Of a stretch of 64,000 nt of DNA, positions 1 to 11,200 are shown piece by piece. The stretch is taken from positions 33,972 through 97,971 of the forward strand of contig CAUYUJ010000885.1 in NCBI GenBank assembly GCA_963575745.1. The letters are read 5' to 3'. Under the pieces are notes generated by a model. That model was not told where the DNA came from. It was given only the letters and a program-made list of their open reading frames with translations, and ran no database searches. The translations under genes and the position numbers were made by a program. The stretch comes from Prorocentrum cordatum. Lineage: Eukaryota; Sar; Dinophyceae; Prorocentrales; Prorocentraceae. Each line of letters opens with the position of its first letter. The first letter of the stretch is position 1.

Positions 1-1250
1 ACCCGCCGGCTTTCTCAGATGTCCCCGATGACCTTCAAGCAGCGTCTCCGAAACGCCTGCGGAAACCGCCTGGAGGCCCTGGGGGACCCAGAGCTTTTGA
101 AAAGACCTGTCCTACTGGCCTCGGAAGAAATTAGCGAACATCCAAGCCACATTCATTTGTGAATGCCCCTCCCAATGACCGAAGTTGGCTGTGGGCTTAA
201 TAAGATGCACTTCGACCGGAGTCTTCCCCGCGCGTGCCAACTTTGAATCCGGGGGAGAGTGGGAATGTCCACGAAATGTTCCCCTGTGCTCGATGACCTT
301 CAAGCAGCGCTTCCAAAGCGCCTGCGGAACTCTCCACGAGGCCTTTGGGGGAGGTTCCATTGTTTTTTGCAAAGACCTATCCCAGGCCCCCGAGGGGGAA
401 ACTTGGACCCCAGCGTGCCTCCAAGATCGACCGACGGCCTATCATTGCCTCATCCGAAGTGGTCCTCGTCCAGATCTGCCCTCGTCCCACTTTCGTCTTG
501 CAGCGTGTGGAGCTGCAGCCGTTCCAGTACAGGCCGTCCTTGCCAAGCTTTGATATTTCCAAAACATGGTGGTGACAACACCCAGCGGTGAATCTCGGGC
601 GATTTGGTGTCTCCACCTGGTTTGGGGACTCGTGCGGTTTGGTCCAGGAGTCACAAAGACTGACGGTGGGCCCGTGTTCCAATCTCGGCGGTGATTCTTT
701 GAGGATTCCAAGTCCCCACCTGATCCCTTACCACCTGGCTCGGGGGCCCTCAAAGCTGCGAGGTACTTGGGCCCCTGGCCTCTTAGACCCCCAGCGGCTC
801 GACCTCTCTCAGCCGCTGGCCCTGGCGCTCGGTGGGCCAGCGCCCGCACCTGCGGCCTGCCGCTGGCCTGCGCCTGCGCAGCTGCTGGCGCGTGCCCTTG
901 CTGTCGTCCCATCGTCCGTTCCTTCTCGCCCAGCGTGAATGCACTGGCGCCGCAGCACGGTAGCTGCCACGGCCCCCGCTGCCGCTGCTGGCCGCGCTGG
1001 CGCACCCAGCTCGGTATTCTTCCGCGTCTGAGTGCCTCCGTCGCCTCCCGTCCTTCGCGGCCGGCCCCGTCTGTCTTTTTCCTCCCCTTTGCACGCCGGC
1101 CATTTAGCGTATCGGTTGCCCCGATCGCCCGCCCGCTGGAGCAGTTCTTCTGTCCCGCCGCCGACGAACACATGTTCCTTCTCGCCTGCCTGTCTTCTTA
1201 TTCCTACCATTCGTAGAACATACCTCTGTTGCGAAAACCAGCGGGCGGGG
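1..1250. other. Unassigned GC-rich sequence with a partial duplication
   Basis: No gene is recognised here. A segment of about 60 bp at 27-92 recurs at 293-362 (both begin GATGACCTTCAAGCAGCG), about 266 bp apart with roughly 80% identity, so part of the stretch is an old tandem duplication. Several overlapping frames are open on both strands, but none shows a recognisable domain. Confidence 0.4.
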
Positions 1251-1299
1251 AACAACACCTGGGGTTCTCGACTCTTTCCCCCCCCCCCTGGGGGGCAAG

Positions 1300-1885
1300 T
1301 TTTTCATCCAGTGGGCGTTTTTTTCACGGAAAGGGCTCCTGCTCAGTGTTGTCTTTTTGTTGGTAACCCCCCTGGCCATGTTGGGCAAGGGCTGGCGAAA
1401 TTATTTGCGATAGAAAACAAGGTGTTTTTTTTGGGGGGGGGAGGGTTGCAAATTCGTTTCGCGCGTGCCCTCTACAGAAAAGTGCCCCCAATCTCGGGTC
1501 CTCGATAAATGACGGTTTCCGCAGGCCCCTCTTTTCCTTTGTCAAACAGAGGTGCCAAGCGTTTTGCGCACAATGTTCGATAAATGATGAGATTCGGAGA
1601 CAATCGAATTTCATATACATTGGCAGCGTGTTTTTTTTTTTTGCCTTCTCTCTCGAGGACGGCGCGCCCTAGGCGCATGTTTCTCGAGGGTGAAACGTTC
1701 ATTTTGCAGAAATATGGTTGGCTTTTCGAGTGCCCACTCGAGGATGGCGCGCCCTGCGTTCTGAAATTCGGAGGCTGTCTCGAGCGAAACGCTTGTTACG
1801 CAGCGCTTGAAAAACTTGGGCGCACCAGGCTGCCTAGGTGGTTCTGGGTGTGCGGTCTGACCATCATTTACGAGGGATGGTGGCC
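1300..1885 (+). repeat. Dispersed repeat R1, copy 1
   Basis: Homologous to 15040-15560. Shared landmarks in the same order are GCCATGTTGGG, TTTCGCGCGTGCCC, several CTCGAGGA(C/T)G(G/T)CGCG blocks, CGAGCGAAACGCTTGTT, and a final segment resembling GGGATNGTGGCC. The CTCGAGGA blocks recur about every 100 bp, so the element has an internal tandem structure. In this copy it leads straight into the 42-bp satellite. Confidence 0.7.
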
Positions 1886-1899
1886 TTGGGAGAGTGACA

Positions 1900-2640
1900 A
1901 CAGGTGGGTTCCTAATGCCCCCAAGCGGGACATGAGTGAACGCACATGGTTCCTAATGCCCCAGAGCGGGACAAACGCGAACACATATATGTTCTCAACG
2001 CCCCAGGGCGGGACAAGCGTGAAAACACGTGGGTCCCCAGCGCCCCAGAGCGGAACAAGCGTGACAAAACATGGGTTCGTAATTCCCCAAGTGGGACAAG
2101 CGTGACAACACATGGGTTCGTAACGCCCCAGAGCGGGGCAAACGTGAAAACATGTGGTTCTTAACGCCCCAGGACGGGAGAAGCGTGACAACACATGGGT
2201 TCCTAACGCCCCAGAGCGGGGCAAACATGACAACACGTGGGTTTGTATCGCCCCAGTGTGGGACACGTGTGAAAACACATAGGTTCCTAACTCCCTAGGG
2301 CCGTCCACGCGTGAAAACACATGGGTTCCGAACGCCCCAGAGGGGGACAAGGGTGAAAACGCATGGTTCCTAACGCTCCAGAGCGACGCAAGGGTGAAAA
2401 TGCATGGTTCCTAACGCCCCAGAGCGAGACAATTGTGAAAACAATGGGTTCCTAACACTCAACGCGAGAAAAGCGTGAAAACACTTGGGTTCCCAACGCC
2501 CCCGGAGCGGAACAAGCGTGACAACACATGGGTTCGTAACGCCCCAGAGCGGGACAAGCGTGAACACACGTGGGTTCCTAACGCCCCAAAGCGACCCAAG
2601 GGTGAAATCACATGGGTTCCTAACGTCCCAGACGGCCAGA
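1900..2640 (+). repeat. ~42-bp minisatellite
   Basis: About 17 imperfect units are built on CCCCAGAGCGGGACAAG followed by CGTGAAAACACATGGGTT. The unit is close to 42 bp, so several frames on both strands stay open and give 14-residue peptide repeats. I treat these as by-products of the period, not as genes. Confidence 0.85.
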
Positions 2641-2694
2641 GATTTGAGACGGCCTCCAGGACGCCGAAGATGTCGAGAGACCTCAGGCGCGTTT

Positions 2695-2945
2695 CTTGTT
2701 TGACCGAAGGGAGAACTTAGCAGAAGCAAAGAGAGTCCGAGGATGTCTTCTGATTGCAGTGGCCTCCGCCCACTGCCGCGGATCCGGGGCGCTCCCGATG
2801 GTGCTCGGGTTCGCTTGGAGGCCTACGGGGCCGCCTTCCGGGCCCTCTCGGGGCCGTTGTGGGAGGGGGCCTCTAGCGGGGGTCTTTGAGCCTCCTCGGA
2901 AGGGAAAGCTCCGCAGAAGCAGAGAAAGTCCGAGGGTGTTTTCTT
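2695..2945 (+). repeat. Partial duplication next to the CTC tract
   Basis: A segment around AGCAGAAGCAAAGAGAGTCC (2718) recurs near 2911 as GCAGAAGCAGAGAAAGTCC. Both copies continue with CGAGG(A/G)TGT(C/T)TTCT. This suggests a ~200-bp tandem duplication. Nothing else is recognised between 2640 and 2965. Confidence 0.5.
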
Positions 2946-2967
2946 GCCTTGGGTCGGCGCCGGCCCT

Positions 2968-3160
2968 CTCCTCCTCCTCCTCCTCCTCCTCCTCCTCCTC
3001 CTCCTCCTCCTCCTCCTCCTCCTCCTCTTCCTTCTTTTCCTTCTCCTCCTCTTCCTTCTCCTCCTCCTCCTCCTTCTCCTCCTCCTCCTTCTCCTCCTCC
3101 TCCTCTTTCTCCTCCTCCTCCTCCTCCTCGTCGTCGTCGTCGTCGTCCTCCTCCCCCCCC
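2968..3160 (+). repeat. (CTC)n polypyrimidine tract
   Basis: Almost pure CTC/TTC with a short (GTC)n end. It reads as poly-Ser, poly-Leu or poly-Pro on this strand and poly-Gly/Glu/Arg on the other, which explains the long frames here. Confidence 0.95.
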
Positions 3161-3289
3161 CTCTGGCGCCTCGGGCACCGTCCCCGGCGCGCTTCGCGCT
3201 CTCGCGGGAAGCTCAGCTAGCGCGCTCCACTGCTCGCAAAGGCGCCTTCTCGCAGAGCGCCCACTCGCAGGTTGCCGACCATTCCAGTA

Positions 3290-3450
3290 AGTATTCGCAC
3301 GCACATGTTCGCCTCGATGTGAAGTGGATCGTAGATCCCCTGCGGCGGATCCAGGCCGTTTGGGAGCAGTTACTCTGCGAGCAGTGGAACGCGCTCGTCT
3401 AGAAGCGGGGCCCAGCGCCGGCTCGAGAACTCCGCACCGACCTCTGACAG
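3290..3450 (+). repeat. Dispersed repeat R2a plus a MITE half
   Basis: GCGGATCCAGGCCGTTTG followed by GAGCAG and CGCGCTCGTCTA matches 45450-45560. The following 3402-3448 (CCCAGCGCCGGC... ACTCCGCACCGACCTC) resembles the right half of the GC-rich near-palindromic MITE family described at 34991-35118. Confidence 0.6.
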
Positions 3451-3479
3451 GCTAGGGCTGTTCCTGCCGCTTCGTGCGC

Positions 3480-3690
3480 CCCAGGCAGTGCATGCCACTC
3501 TCGATTGCAGTCGGACCGGGGTGTAGGATCGAGGCCGGTGCCGGGAGGGTGCCCGGATGTTCTTCGTGCTTGTTGGATGTGTACGTGCATCGTGGGGGAG
3601 GGCGCCCTCGAATGCTCTTCACCTTGGCTGGCGGAGGGCCTCCTGTTCTTGAGGGGTGCTCTTCTGGCCCAGGTTCGATTGTATCTCTAA
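3480..3690 (+). repeat. Dispersed repeat R2b, copy 1
   Basis: Shares GATCGAGGCCGGT, GTTCTTCGTG, TTGTTGGATGT, GGCGGAGGGCCTC and GTGCTCTTC(T/C)GGCC in the same order with 44195-44375. Copy 2 is separated from its R2a partner by about 1.1 kb, so the two modules do not keep a fixed arrangement. Confidence 0.65.
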
Positions 3691-3789
3691 GTATTGGACC
3701 AGGTCTGCCGGGGCTTCGCCAGGTGGGCGCTCCGTGCGCGCCGCGTGCAGGCGGGTCTGCTGGCCTTTTGCTCAGTCGGCGCCCATGTC

Positions 3790-4075
3790 GGTATCCTCCT
3801 CCTCCTCCTCCTCCTCCTCCTCCTCCTCCTCCTCCTCCTTCTCCTTTTCCTCCTCCTGTTCCTCCTCCAGCTCCTCCTCCTCCTCCTCCTCCTCCTCCTC
3901 CTCCTCCTCCTCCTCCTCCTCCCTCCTCCCCCTCCTCCTCGCCTCCTCTCCTCCTTCTCCTGCTCCTCCTCCTGCTCCTCCTCCTGCTCCTCCTCCCCCT
4001 CCTCCTTCTCCTCCTCCTCCTCCTCCTCTTCATTCTCCTCCTCCTCCTCCTCCTCCTTCTCCTCCTCCTCAAGGG
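3790..4075 (+). repeat. (CTC)n polypyrimidine tract
   Basis: About 285 bp of CTC/CTT interruptions only. It ends about 320 bp before the start codon of the plastid-protein gene, so it lies in that gene's upstream region. Confidence 0.95.
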
Positions 4076-4200
4076 TGACGAAGACCCGCAGCAGTTCCTG
4101 CCCGTTTTGAGCAGGGCTCGCCTTCGGTATCGCCGCGGACACGCCGCCGCTGCCGGGCTAGGACAAGATGTGCTGTCGGGTGCGCCAGCTTTGGGGCCCC
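4072..4200 (+). repeat. Dispersed repeat R3, copy 1
   Basis: Shares GACGAAGACC, CAGCAGTTC, CCCGTTTTGA(G)CAGG, TATCGCCGCGGAC and AGGACAAGATGTGCTG with 18190-18320 and 52210-52350. This copy sits directly upstream of the plastid-protein gene. Confidence 0.65.
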
Positions 4201-4309
4201 TTCGTGGGCGCCGCATGCTCTGGCTGGGCGCTGCCCCTCCAAGAACGCTTTCGAAATTGGGCGTCCAGAGGTCTGAGTCACAGGGGCAACGATAGGGGGG
4301 TATGGGCCC

Positions 4310-4400
4310 AACTGGGGATGCATCCGATGCAGTGCGAGCCGTTTGATCCAAGCCGCGCCCCCTGCAAGAAGCGTCAGCGCCGCTGCCTCGCCCAGCGGCC
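4310..4400 (+). promoter_or_regulatory. Probable 5' leader with trans-splice acceptor candidates
   Basis: The 90 bases before the ATG are pyrimidine/C-rich and contain AG dinucleotides (for example within GCGTCAGCG and GCCCAGCGGCC) that could accept the spliced leader, as is general for dinoflagellate nuclear mRNAs. No TATA-like element is seen. Which AG is used cannot be decided from the sequence. Confidence 0.3.
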
Positions 4401-5042
4401 ATGCCCTCGATGAGCAAGCTCACCGCCCTCGCGTGCACCGTGGCCGGCGCCGTCGGTGGCGCCGCCTTCGTTCAGCCTGGCGCCGTCCGCGCCCCCGCGC
4501 TGCCCCAGGCGTCAGTGGCCGGCCTGCAGCGCTGGGAGCAGGCGGCCCCGGAGGCGGAGGCGGAGGCGGCCGCGGAGGGCTTCCCCGCGAAGGGCTTCCT
4601 GGCAGGCCTGGCGCTCGGCCTCGGCGTCGCCCTGGCAGGTGCGCAGCACGCGCAGGCCGCGGACGCGCCGGCCGCCGACGCGCCCGCGCCCCCGCCCGAG
4701 CCCGTCGTCATGGACGTGCGCGATCTGCAGTACAAGGGCGACAAGGACTTCGAGGCGAAGAAGGCGGCGATCGCGAAGGCCGCGAACAAGGTGGAGAGCG
4801 GCATCGGGCTGCAGACCTGGAAGTGGGGCCACGACTACGACAAGAAGTACACGACGTCCTCGACCGGAGCCGGCACCTTCCTGCGCTACAACATGGGCAA
4901 CTACCAGATCATCCCCAGCTACCGGGGCTCGGCGGCCGACGACGGCACGTACCTCATCGACCCGAGCCAGATCAAGAGGGCCAAGGCCCAGGCCGCCGAG
5001 TACGAGAGGGTCAGGAAGGAGGTGGCCCCCGTCTGGCTGAAG
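4401..5042 (+). CDS. Predicted thylakoid-lumen (plastid) protein, exon 1
   Basis: Codons 1-214 of a predicted 244-residue protein. The ATG at 4401 is used; an in-frame ATG follows at 4410. Residues 7-22 are hydrophobic (signal peptide) and are followed by FVQP at 23-26, like the FVAP motif of dinoflagellate plastid transit peptides. A spacer rich in Ala and Glu follows, then a second hydrophobic stretch (66-80) ending in AQHAQAADA, which fits a thylakoid-transfer peptide with an AxA cleavage site. The mature part is hydrophilic, with Lys-rich (117-130), aromatic (140-150, WKWGHDYDKKY) and basic helical (190-207) segments. Nearly all codons end in G or C. I infer import to the peridinin plastid and probably the lumen. 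I do not recognise the family, so the biochemical role is unknown; an extrinsic photosystem subunit is possible but unproven. The frame runs on past 5042 into repeat sequence, which I exclude as intron. Confidence 0.85.
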
Positions 5043-5149
5043 GACTCGGGGGACCCAGATGTCCAACGATATGCCTCTTCCTACATTTTAATGAGCCAGG
5101 GGGGCGGGAGAAACCGTCCCTCCCCCCCCAAACCGGACCCCCAGGATCT

Positions 5150-6450
5150 GGAGCTTGGAGGCCCCCTGGGCGCCCTTGGAAGATGCCCCCCAGCCCTGCC
5201 GCGCCTCCGAGGGCGTCTTGCCGGGCCTTGCCAGCAAGCTCAAAGCGATCAGAGAAGTGGTCGCAGAGGCACAGGAGAGCCCCACGGCAGCGCAAGACAG
5301 CTTCAAGACGGCCCAAGAGGCCCCCAAGACCGCCCAAGAGGCCCCAAAGACGCCCCAAGAGGCATTCAGGAGAGCCCCCCAGAGGCAAAAATCGTCCCAT
5401 TCCCCAGGGGAATCGTGCATTGTTAGCATCTTCGCTGTTGGTGTCGTAGCAGCGTCCGAGACGGCCCAAGAAGCATGCGAGATCTCCCCAAGGCTGCCCA
5501 AGCGGCCCCCAAGAGGGCTTCAAGCCAGGCCAAGGGGACCCCAAAACTGCCCCAAGACGGTTCAAAAGAAGCTCACGAGACCCCCAACGGCTCCACCATG
5601 GACCCACCAGGGCCACGGGAGGCCCCCAAGAGGGCCCCGTTTTTCCAGGAGAGCCCCACAGCAGCGCAAGACGACCTCAAGATGGCCCAAGAGGCCCCAC
5701 GGACGGCCCAAGAGGCCCCAAAGACGCCCCAACTGGCCTCCAGGAGAGCCCCCCAGAGGCAAGCATCGTCCCCGTACCGAAGGACAAGGTACATTTTTAG
5801 CACCTTCGCTTTTTGGGTCGTGGTAGCGTCCAAGACGGCCCAAGAAGCCTGCGAGATCGCCCCAAGGCGGCCCAAAAGGACCCCAAGAGGGCTCTGAGCC
5901 GGGCCCTGAGGACCCCAAGACTGCCCCAAGACTGCCCCAAGACCACAGGCTCCCAACATAGACCCATGAGGGCCATGGGAGGTCTCCGAGGGCCTCAATT
6001 CCCTTCCCAAGGAGAGCCCCCAAGATACAAACATCGTTTCATTTGTTCAGCATCCTCGTTTTTTGTGTCGTGGCAGCGCCCAAGACGGCCCAAGAAGCTT
6101 GCGAGATCGCCCCAAGGCGGCCCACGAGGCCCCCAAGTTTGCTTCACGCCAGGCCAAGGGGACCCCAAGACTGCCTCAAGACGACACAAAAGAAGCTTAT
6201 TAGGCCCCCAAAGGCTTCCAGGAGAGACCCACGAGGGCAATGGAAGGTCCCCAAGAGGACCCAAGTTCCCTAAGGAGGCCCCAGGACGGCCCAAGAGGGG
6301 CCCAAGACGGCCCACACGGGCTTCAAAAGGACCCCCATGACGGCTCAAAGATGCGCCCAGGAGGCCTCCAAAGGTCGCCAAACCTCTTGGGAGGCGTTCG
6401 TGGGGCCCCCAAGAGGTTCGCCAACGAGGAGCCTTCGCGGAAAGCCCTGC
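5150..6450 (+). repeat. Family C tandem array (CCCAAGAGGCC-rich)
   Basis: Built from short GGCCCAAGAGGCCCC-like words. Larger units are marked by TAGCATCTTCGCT...CCAAGACGGCCCAAGAAG at about 5424, 5798 and 6048, so units are about 250-375 bp. The family recurs, in either orientation, at 9470-9800, 10870-11260, 43150-43860, 46780-47520, 51580-51900, 55310-55920 and 59020-59770. Several frames are open because the words lack stops. Confidence 0.75.
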
Positions 6451-7000
6451 GGCAAACGGGAAATGGTTCGCAATGCCAGGCGAGAGCGTGGATTAGCGAG
6501 ACTTGCGATGAGGAACGATGAGGCGTTGCTTTCCATTGCCTTGCGTTGATTGCGTCACATAGGTTTATCCGCAGAACTGTAACCTCCAGAGTTCCACACC
6601 TCACTGTTCGGCATCTGCGATGGCTCAGATTTGCCGCTGCAGCCCGGGAGGCCTCAATTACTCCGACGGTAAGACCCCGCATGATAATCTGTTTAGCTTA
6701 CCCTTAGCCCTTCCCCCGTCGCCCTGGCGGACATCCTCCTCTCGCCCTGAGCTCTGCTCTCTCCTCTTCCTCCTCATTTTTATCTATATCTCCTCCTCCT
6801 CCTCCTCCTCCTCCTCCTCCTCCTCCTTCTCCACCTCCTCCTCATCATCGCCCTCCCTCTACCCCTGCCACCCTCCTCATCCTCCTGCCGCTTCTCTATG
6901 TGCACCTCCTTTCTCCCTGGTCGGGGCAAGCAGGTCGATTTTCCTCGGCGCCGTCGCCGCCTCGGCCAACGCGCGCGCGTTCGCCGACGGCTAGATCGCG
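6451..7000 (+). other. Mostly unassigned; short coding-like segment before 6994
   Basis: 6451-6780 holds nothing I recognise, and 6790-6840 is a (CTC)n tract. At about 6936-6994 one frame reads SIFLGAVAASANARAFADG-stop, with nearly every codon ending in G or C, and it follows a CAG that could be an acceptor. It resembles a coding exon or a lumen-type leader, but its phase does not fit the surrounding gene. It may be a captured gene fragment. Confidence 0.3.
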
Positions 7001-7010
7001 AAACCCCTCT

Positions 7011-7121
7011 GGGACAGCCCCGCGGGCCATGCATTTGGGACAACCCCGCGGGCCGCTGGGGCGCGAGGGCAGGCCGTCGGGACAACCCCGCGGGCCAGAC
7101 CGTTGGGACAACCCCGCGGGC
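7011..7121 (-). repeat. Four GGGACAACCCCGCGGGCC repeats
   Basis: Copies at 7011-7028 (one mismatch), 7037-7054, 7079-7096 and 7104-7121. Each contains the self-complementary CCCGCGGG. The cluster abuts the stop codon of the minus-strand helicase (7123), so it lies immediately 3' of that gene and could be part of the original helicase-bearing element. Confidence 0.8.
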
Positions 7122-7122
7122 C

Positions 7123-8251
7123 TCAAGCTGCGCGCCGCGGCGCCCAGGCGGGAGGCAGCACGAAGCCAAGCTCTGCGGCGAGCTGCTCGGCTCCATCCCT
7201 GGAGGTCTTCGCTTTCTCATCGAACTCTTTGAGCGCCTCCCGCACTGACGCCGGCGGCTCGCGCTCCAGAAACTCGCGCGAAGGCGGCCGCAGGATCAGC
7301 ATGTTCCGCATGCACGTGGCGCGGGAGAGTATGACGTAGAGGTGCAGCCACCACTGGTCGGCCGACATGCCCGTGTGGTGACGCCTTTGCGCAGCGTCTG
7401 GCCCTGCGACAGCGTAGAGGTGAGATTGGACGCGTGAGTTAAGGTGAACCCCGAGCGGCGGGCGCACTGTGTGCGGCCCCGAGCTCTGCCAGGTGAACTC
7501 CTGCTCGCTGGGCCTGAACATCAGCGAGCTCCGAGCCCGCGCCGCGGCCTGGCCGTCGTCGTCGGCGTCTTCGGTGCCCTGTCGCAGCACGTCGGCGACA
7601 TCCTGCCAGATCGGAGACTCCTCGAAGCCGTGCACCTGCAGCCAAATTCCCTGCGGTAGGAACCGGGGGCGAAAGAGCTCGCCTGTCGAGCACTCCTTGT
7701 GCCGCTGCTCGTCCTCGCGGTGGAACTCGAAGGGCACGATTGTGGCCCGTTGCCCCTGCGCGAGCCCCAGCTTCTTCTTCAGCTCTTCCTGCGCTGCCGT
7801 GAATCGCACCTCCATTCCGGCGTGGGCCGGCAAGACGCCGTGGATGTCCCCCGTCTCGTGCATGTTCGGGACGTTCAGGAGGCGCCGGCCCGCGTCGGGA
7901 TCGCCCTGAATCGCGCTGCACTCGTCAACTGCCTGTAAGAAAACGAGGGGCACGCCCAGGCGCCGCGCGTCGCGACGAGCGCGCGCGTTGAGCCACCTCG
8001 CCAGCGTCTCCCAGTAGATGCCCATGCCGTAACCGAACCGAAAGTTCTCGTGGTCCAGGTCGCCACGGCTGTCCGACGCCAGCGTCTTCTCCCAGGCGGA
8101 CCAGACATCCGGAGGGAAGGGCATGCCTTCGCGCGTGCAGCCCATGAGCGTGACCAGAGGGTCCCCATGCTCGAAGCGCTTCGTGCCCGTCAGCTCGAAG
8201 ACGCAGGGGATCTGAGAGAAAACCTTGATGGCGTGCTGAATCTCCACCGAT
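7123..8251 (-). pseudogene. Pif1-type DNA helicase, C-terminal half
   Basis: Uninterrupted frame of about 376 codons reading from 8251 to a TGA at 7123. It opens SVEIQHAIKVFSQI and continues with VFELTGTKRF, DPLVTLMGC, GIYWETLARWLN and LGVPLVFLQAVDEC. The SF1 motif VI region is LYVILSRATCMRNM (about 7300-7345). Pif1 helicases unwind DNA 5'->3'; such copies in dinoflagellates are often multigene and mobile. The Met-initiated frame that extends to 8340 starts inside the inserted transposon and is not the natural start. The matching N-terminal half lies at 12404-13233, on the other side of the insertion. This half has no stop or frameshift whereas the N-terminal half is clearly broken, so the whole is a pseudogene or the C-terminal part has been under different constraint. 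Confidence 0.75.
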
Positions 8252-11200
8252 GTTGGTTTCGCCGGTGCTAAGAGTGAATTCAGCGTGGATTGGCGTCTTC
8301 GTTTTTCATGTTTATTTTCCTTTTTTTCTGATATGCGCACGTAAATCGATCATGTGGCTCGGGCGTTCGTGTGAATGCCGCGTGGCCAGCGAATTTCGAA
8401 TGTCTTCAGTGCCCTTGATTCTTCCTCATCGTACGGGGACGGTCATGCATCGAGCGAGGGCAGCGGAATTATAGCCGTCTGATGGAGCTCAGCCAAGGGC
8501 TACAAACATACAACCGCAAACTGGAGGCAAAGAAACAAGAGCAATGCGAAAGAAGGTCACTGCGAAACCAGACAGATGTCTCCAGGAAGGCGAATGCCTG
8601 CCAACGCGCCGCTTGCAATTGTAAATCATACTGGCCCGTGGCAAACCCCAGCGGCAACGCCCAGGCGCCAACAATGACACCTAGACGCCCGGTGAAGTCA
8701 TTGACGCGTTGCTCAAATCCTCACGAGCCAATCCATGAACAACCGCGAGGCGAGTCGCCCTGATCAAGGCCGGGTAATCGGGCAAGCGGCGAAAATAGCG
8801 AGCCGCATCCGCATTCGCGGATGATGAGGTGCAGGAAGCGGAGCAAAGGAGAGGAGGGCGGAAATGGAAATCATAACGAACACGGTGAAGAGAGGGAGTA
8901 TGGTGATAGGAAAGACTGGAAACGCGCAAGAGCATGAGCAGGTAGGAATACGGGAGAGGAGCTTGGGGGAGGTAGAAAGAAGCACAAGAAGCCTGAGGGA
9001 GGCAAAAGGCGCACCAGTGATCCGTGCGGAACGCGCGTGCGCCGCGCGCCCTCACCAGCGAGGGTGTAGGAAGAGGTGGGGGGATCAAGGAGCAGGAGGA
9101 AGTAGGGGGAAATAGGAGGGGCAAGAACATGCAGAAGAAAGCATTTGCAGACTCGAATCCCAAGAAAGTTGCGCTAAGCATGACAGCGAAGTGAAGCAAC
9201 GTGCAGCGCAAGAAAAAAAACGAGGACAACCGTTACATTCGGGAAAAGAAAAGGGCGCAGGAGTAATTAATCGGAAGATGCACAGGAACGGGGAGGGGGC
9301 AGAAAAAAAGGAGGAGGTCACAGAAGAGGGACGAGGAGGAGGAGGACAAGGAAGGGAAAGATAAAGGATAGAGAGGAAAAAAACACGCTGACGACGACGG
9401 GCATCAATCATCGAGGATCTCGAGTCGTTCGCTTTAGGTGCCTGCGGGACGCCCCATCAACGTCGTCATATCAGTGCCGCCGCGGCGCTCTCTTAGGGCA
9501 ATTCTGGCTGCCTTTGGCGGCTGTCTTGGAGCCCCATGGGGCCCTCTTCGGGTCGTTTCGGGGATCTCCTGGGTCCCTCTTGGAAGCCTTGGGGGTCCTC
9601 CTGGGGCCATCTTGAAGCCGTCGGTCAAAGAAGTGGGGCCCTAGCAACGCCCCATTCTTTCTCGAGCCCCCCAGTCGCCAAATGCGGCCCTCTTGCGACG
9701 CCCTCGAAGCGTTTTGGGCCCAACTTTGGTGCTCTTGGAGCCGAGTTGGGCCCTGATGGCCCCCTCTCAAAGCAAGTTCAAACCAACTCGCAGCCATCTC
9801 GAGGCCTCTAGAAACTACGGAAAGCAAAAAGGCGAGAAGGAACACATTGAAGCGCACAGTGATTGTAAAGGAGTTGAACCTGTTGGAGGCCTCCTTCAAG
9901 AGCTCGAAAGACAATTGTGGGCTGTCACGAAGCGGTCTTGAGGGGGCTTGGAGGCGCATTGGAAGCAAAATTGTACCATCTGCAAGTATCTGGAGCGATC
10001 TCGGAATCCTTCTTGGGTTGCCTGCGGTTCCTTTGGAGCCATCTTCGGCCATTTCGGGCACTCCACCGCCCCGCGGTCACTCTCTGTCCACGTCCCTGCC
10101 AGGGGGGGGCGGGGGGGGGGCCCGTCCCTGCCAGGGAGAAACGCGCGGATAAGCTAGTCCGTTAAACCACCACCCACGCTCTGCATGGCTGGTGGGATTT
10201 TTCCACGGCCGCCTGGGAATACTATCCCGGATTCTCGAGTGAATTCTGCCCGGATTTTTCCAAATCCAAATGTGAATTTGCCCCGGAAACCGCGTGAATT
10301 TTTCCGGGTGTCCTCCGGATTTTTCCGCGCGTGTTTTTTCGATGCGCGCGCCCAAGGAAAAATCCACCAAGAATTCGGAGAGGTATTCAAAACGAGTTTT
10401 TGTTTTTCTCCCCGAAGTTTTCACTAGGCCGCGCGCGGAGCCTGGAAGGAGGGCGGGGGGGGGGGGAGAAGTCACAGGGAGTGGAGGGGCACGCCACAGG
10501 AGAGGGCCGGAGGGAAACAGGAATCCCAGCACCCCTTTAAGCGTGAGCGGCGTGACGAAGTAATTCATCCAAGCCCACTCTTCCCCTTCATAGACACGGT
10601 TCCCCATTTCCCCGCCCAGTCCTTCCTGCGCGGGAAGGTAGCCGCGGGTCGTTGGAGCGCCCAATACGACCCAAAATGTATCCGAGATGGCTGCAAGGAG
10701 CCCAGATACGCCTCCAATATCGCTCAATGCATCCCAGGACGATTCCGAAGAGCCTCCAACATGCCTCTGAGTCGTCAAGACCGCTTCAAGACGGCCCCGC
10801 GTGCCCTTCGGGCTCTCCAAGGAGGCCTCCAAGACAAAAAAAGTGAACGCCATTGCGTGCTATGCGTTATGTCTCGCCGCCTTTTCGTTTTCCATGGGCT
10901 CTTGAGGCCTCAAGATGGCCACGCTGGCCTGAGATGGCCCTCCAGAAGAACCCGACAGGCCCCAAGACGGCGCCGAGAGCGCTCAAGAGCAGCCGAAGAA
11001 CGTCCCAAGAGAGCGCCAAGAGGCGACGTGGGCGGCTCCAGAGAGGGGACGCTGCAAGGACCCTCCCCCCGTACTCTTTGACTGACGGCGTTTCCAAGAT
11101 GGCCCCGAGAGGGCCCCCGAGGCCTCCAAGACGGGCCCACGAGACCCCGAAGAGGATCTCAAGGAGGCCCGAAACAGCCTCAAGAGGACCCCGTAGGCTC

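Noticed and set aside
4401-5426. Single-exon 341-residue version of the plastid protein
   Set aside because: After 5042 the sequence becomes family C-like repeat with changed codon use, and a better in-frame C-terminus exists at 14786-14878.
7123-8340. Helicase C-terminal frame as a complete 405-residue gene starting at 8340
   Set aside because: Residues upstream of 8251 are encoded by the inserted transposon, and the protein begins in the middle of a Pif1 fold, so this is not a natural start.
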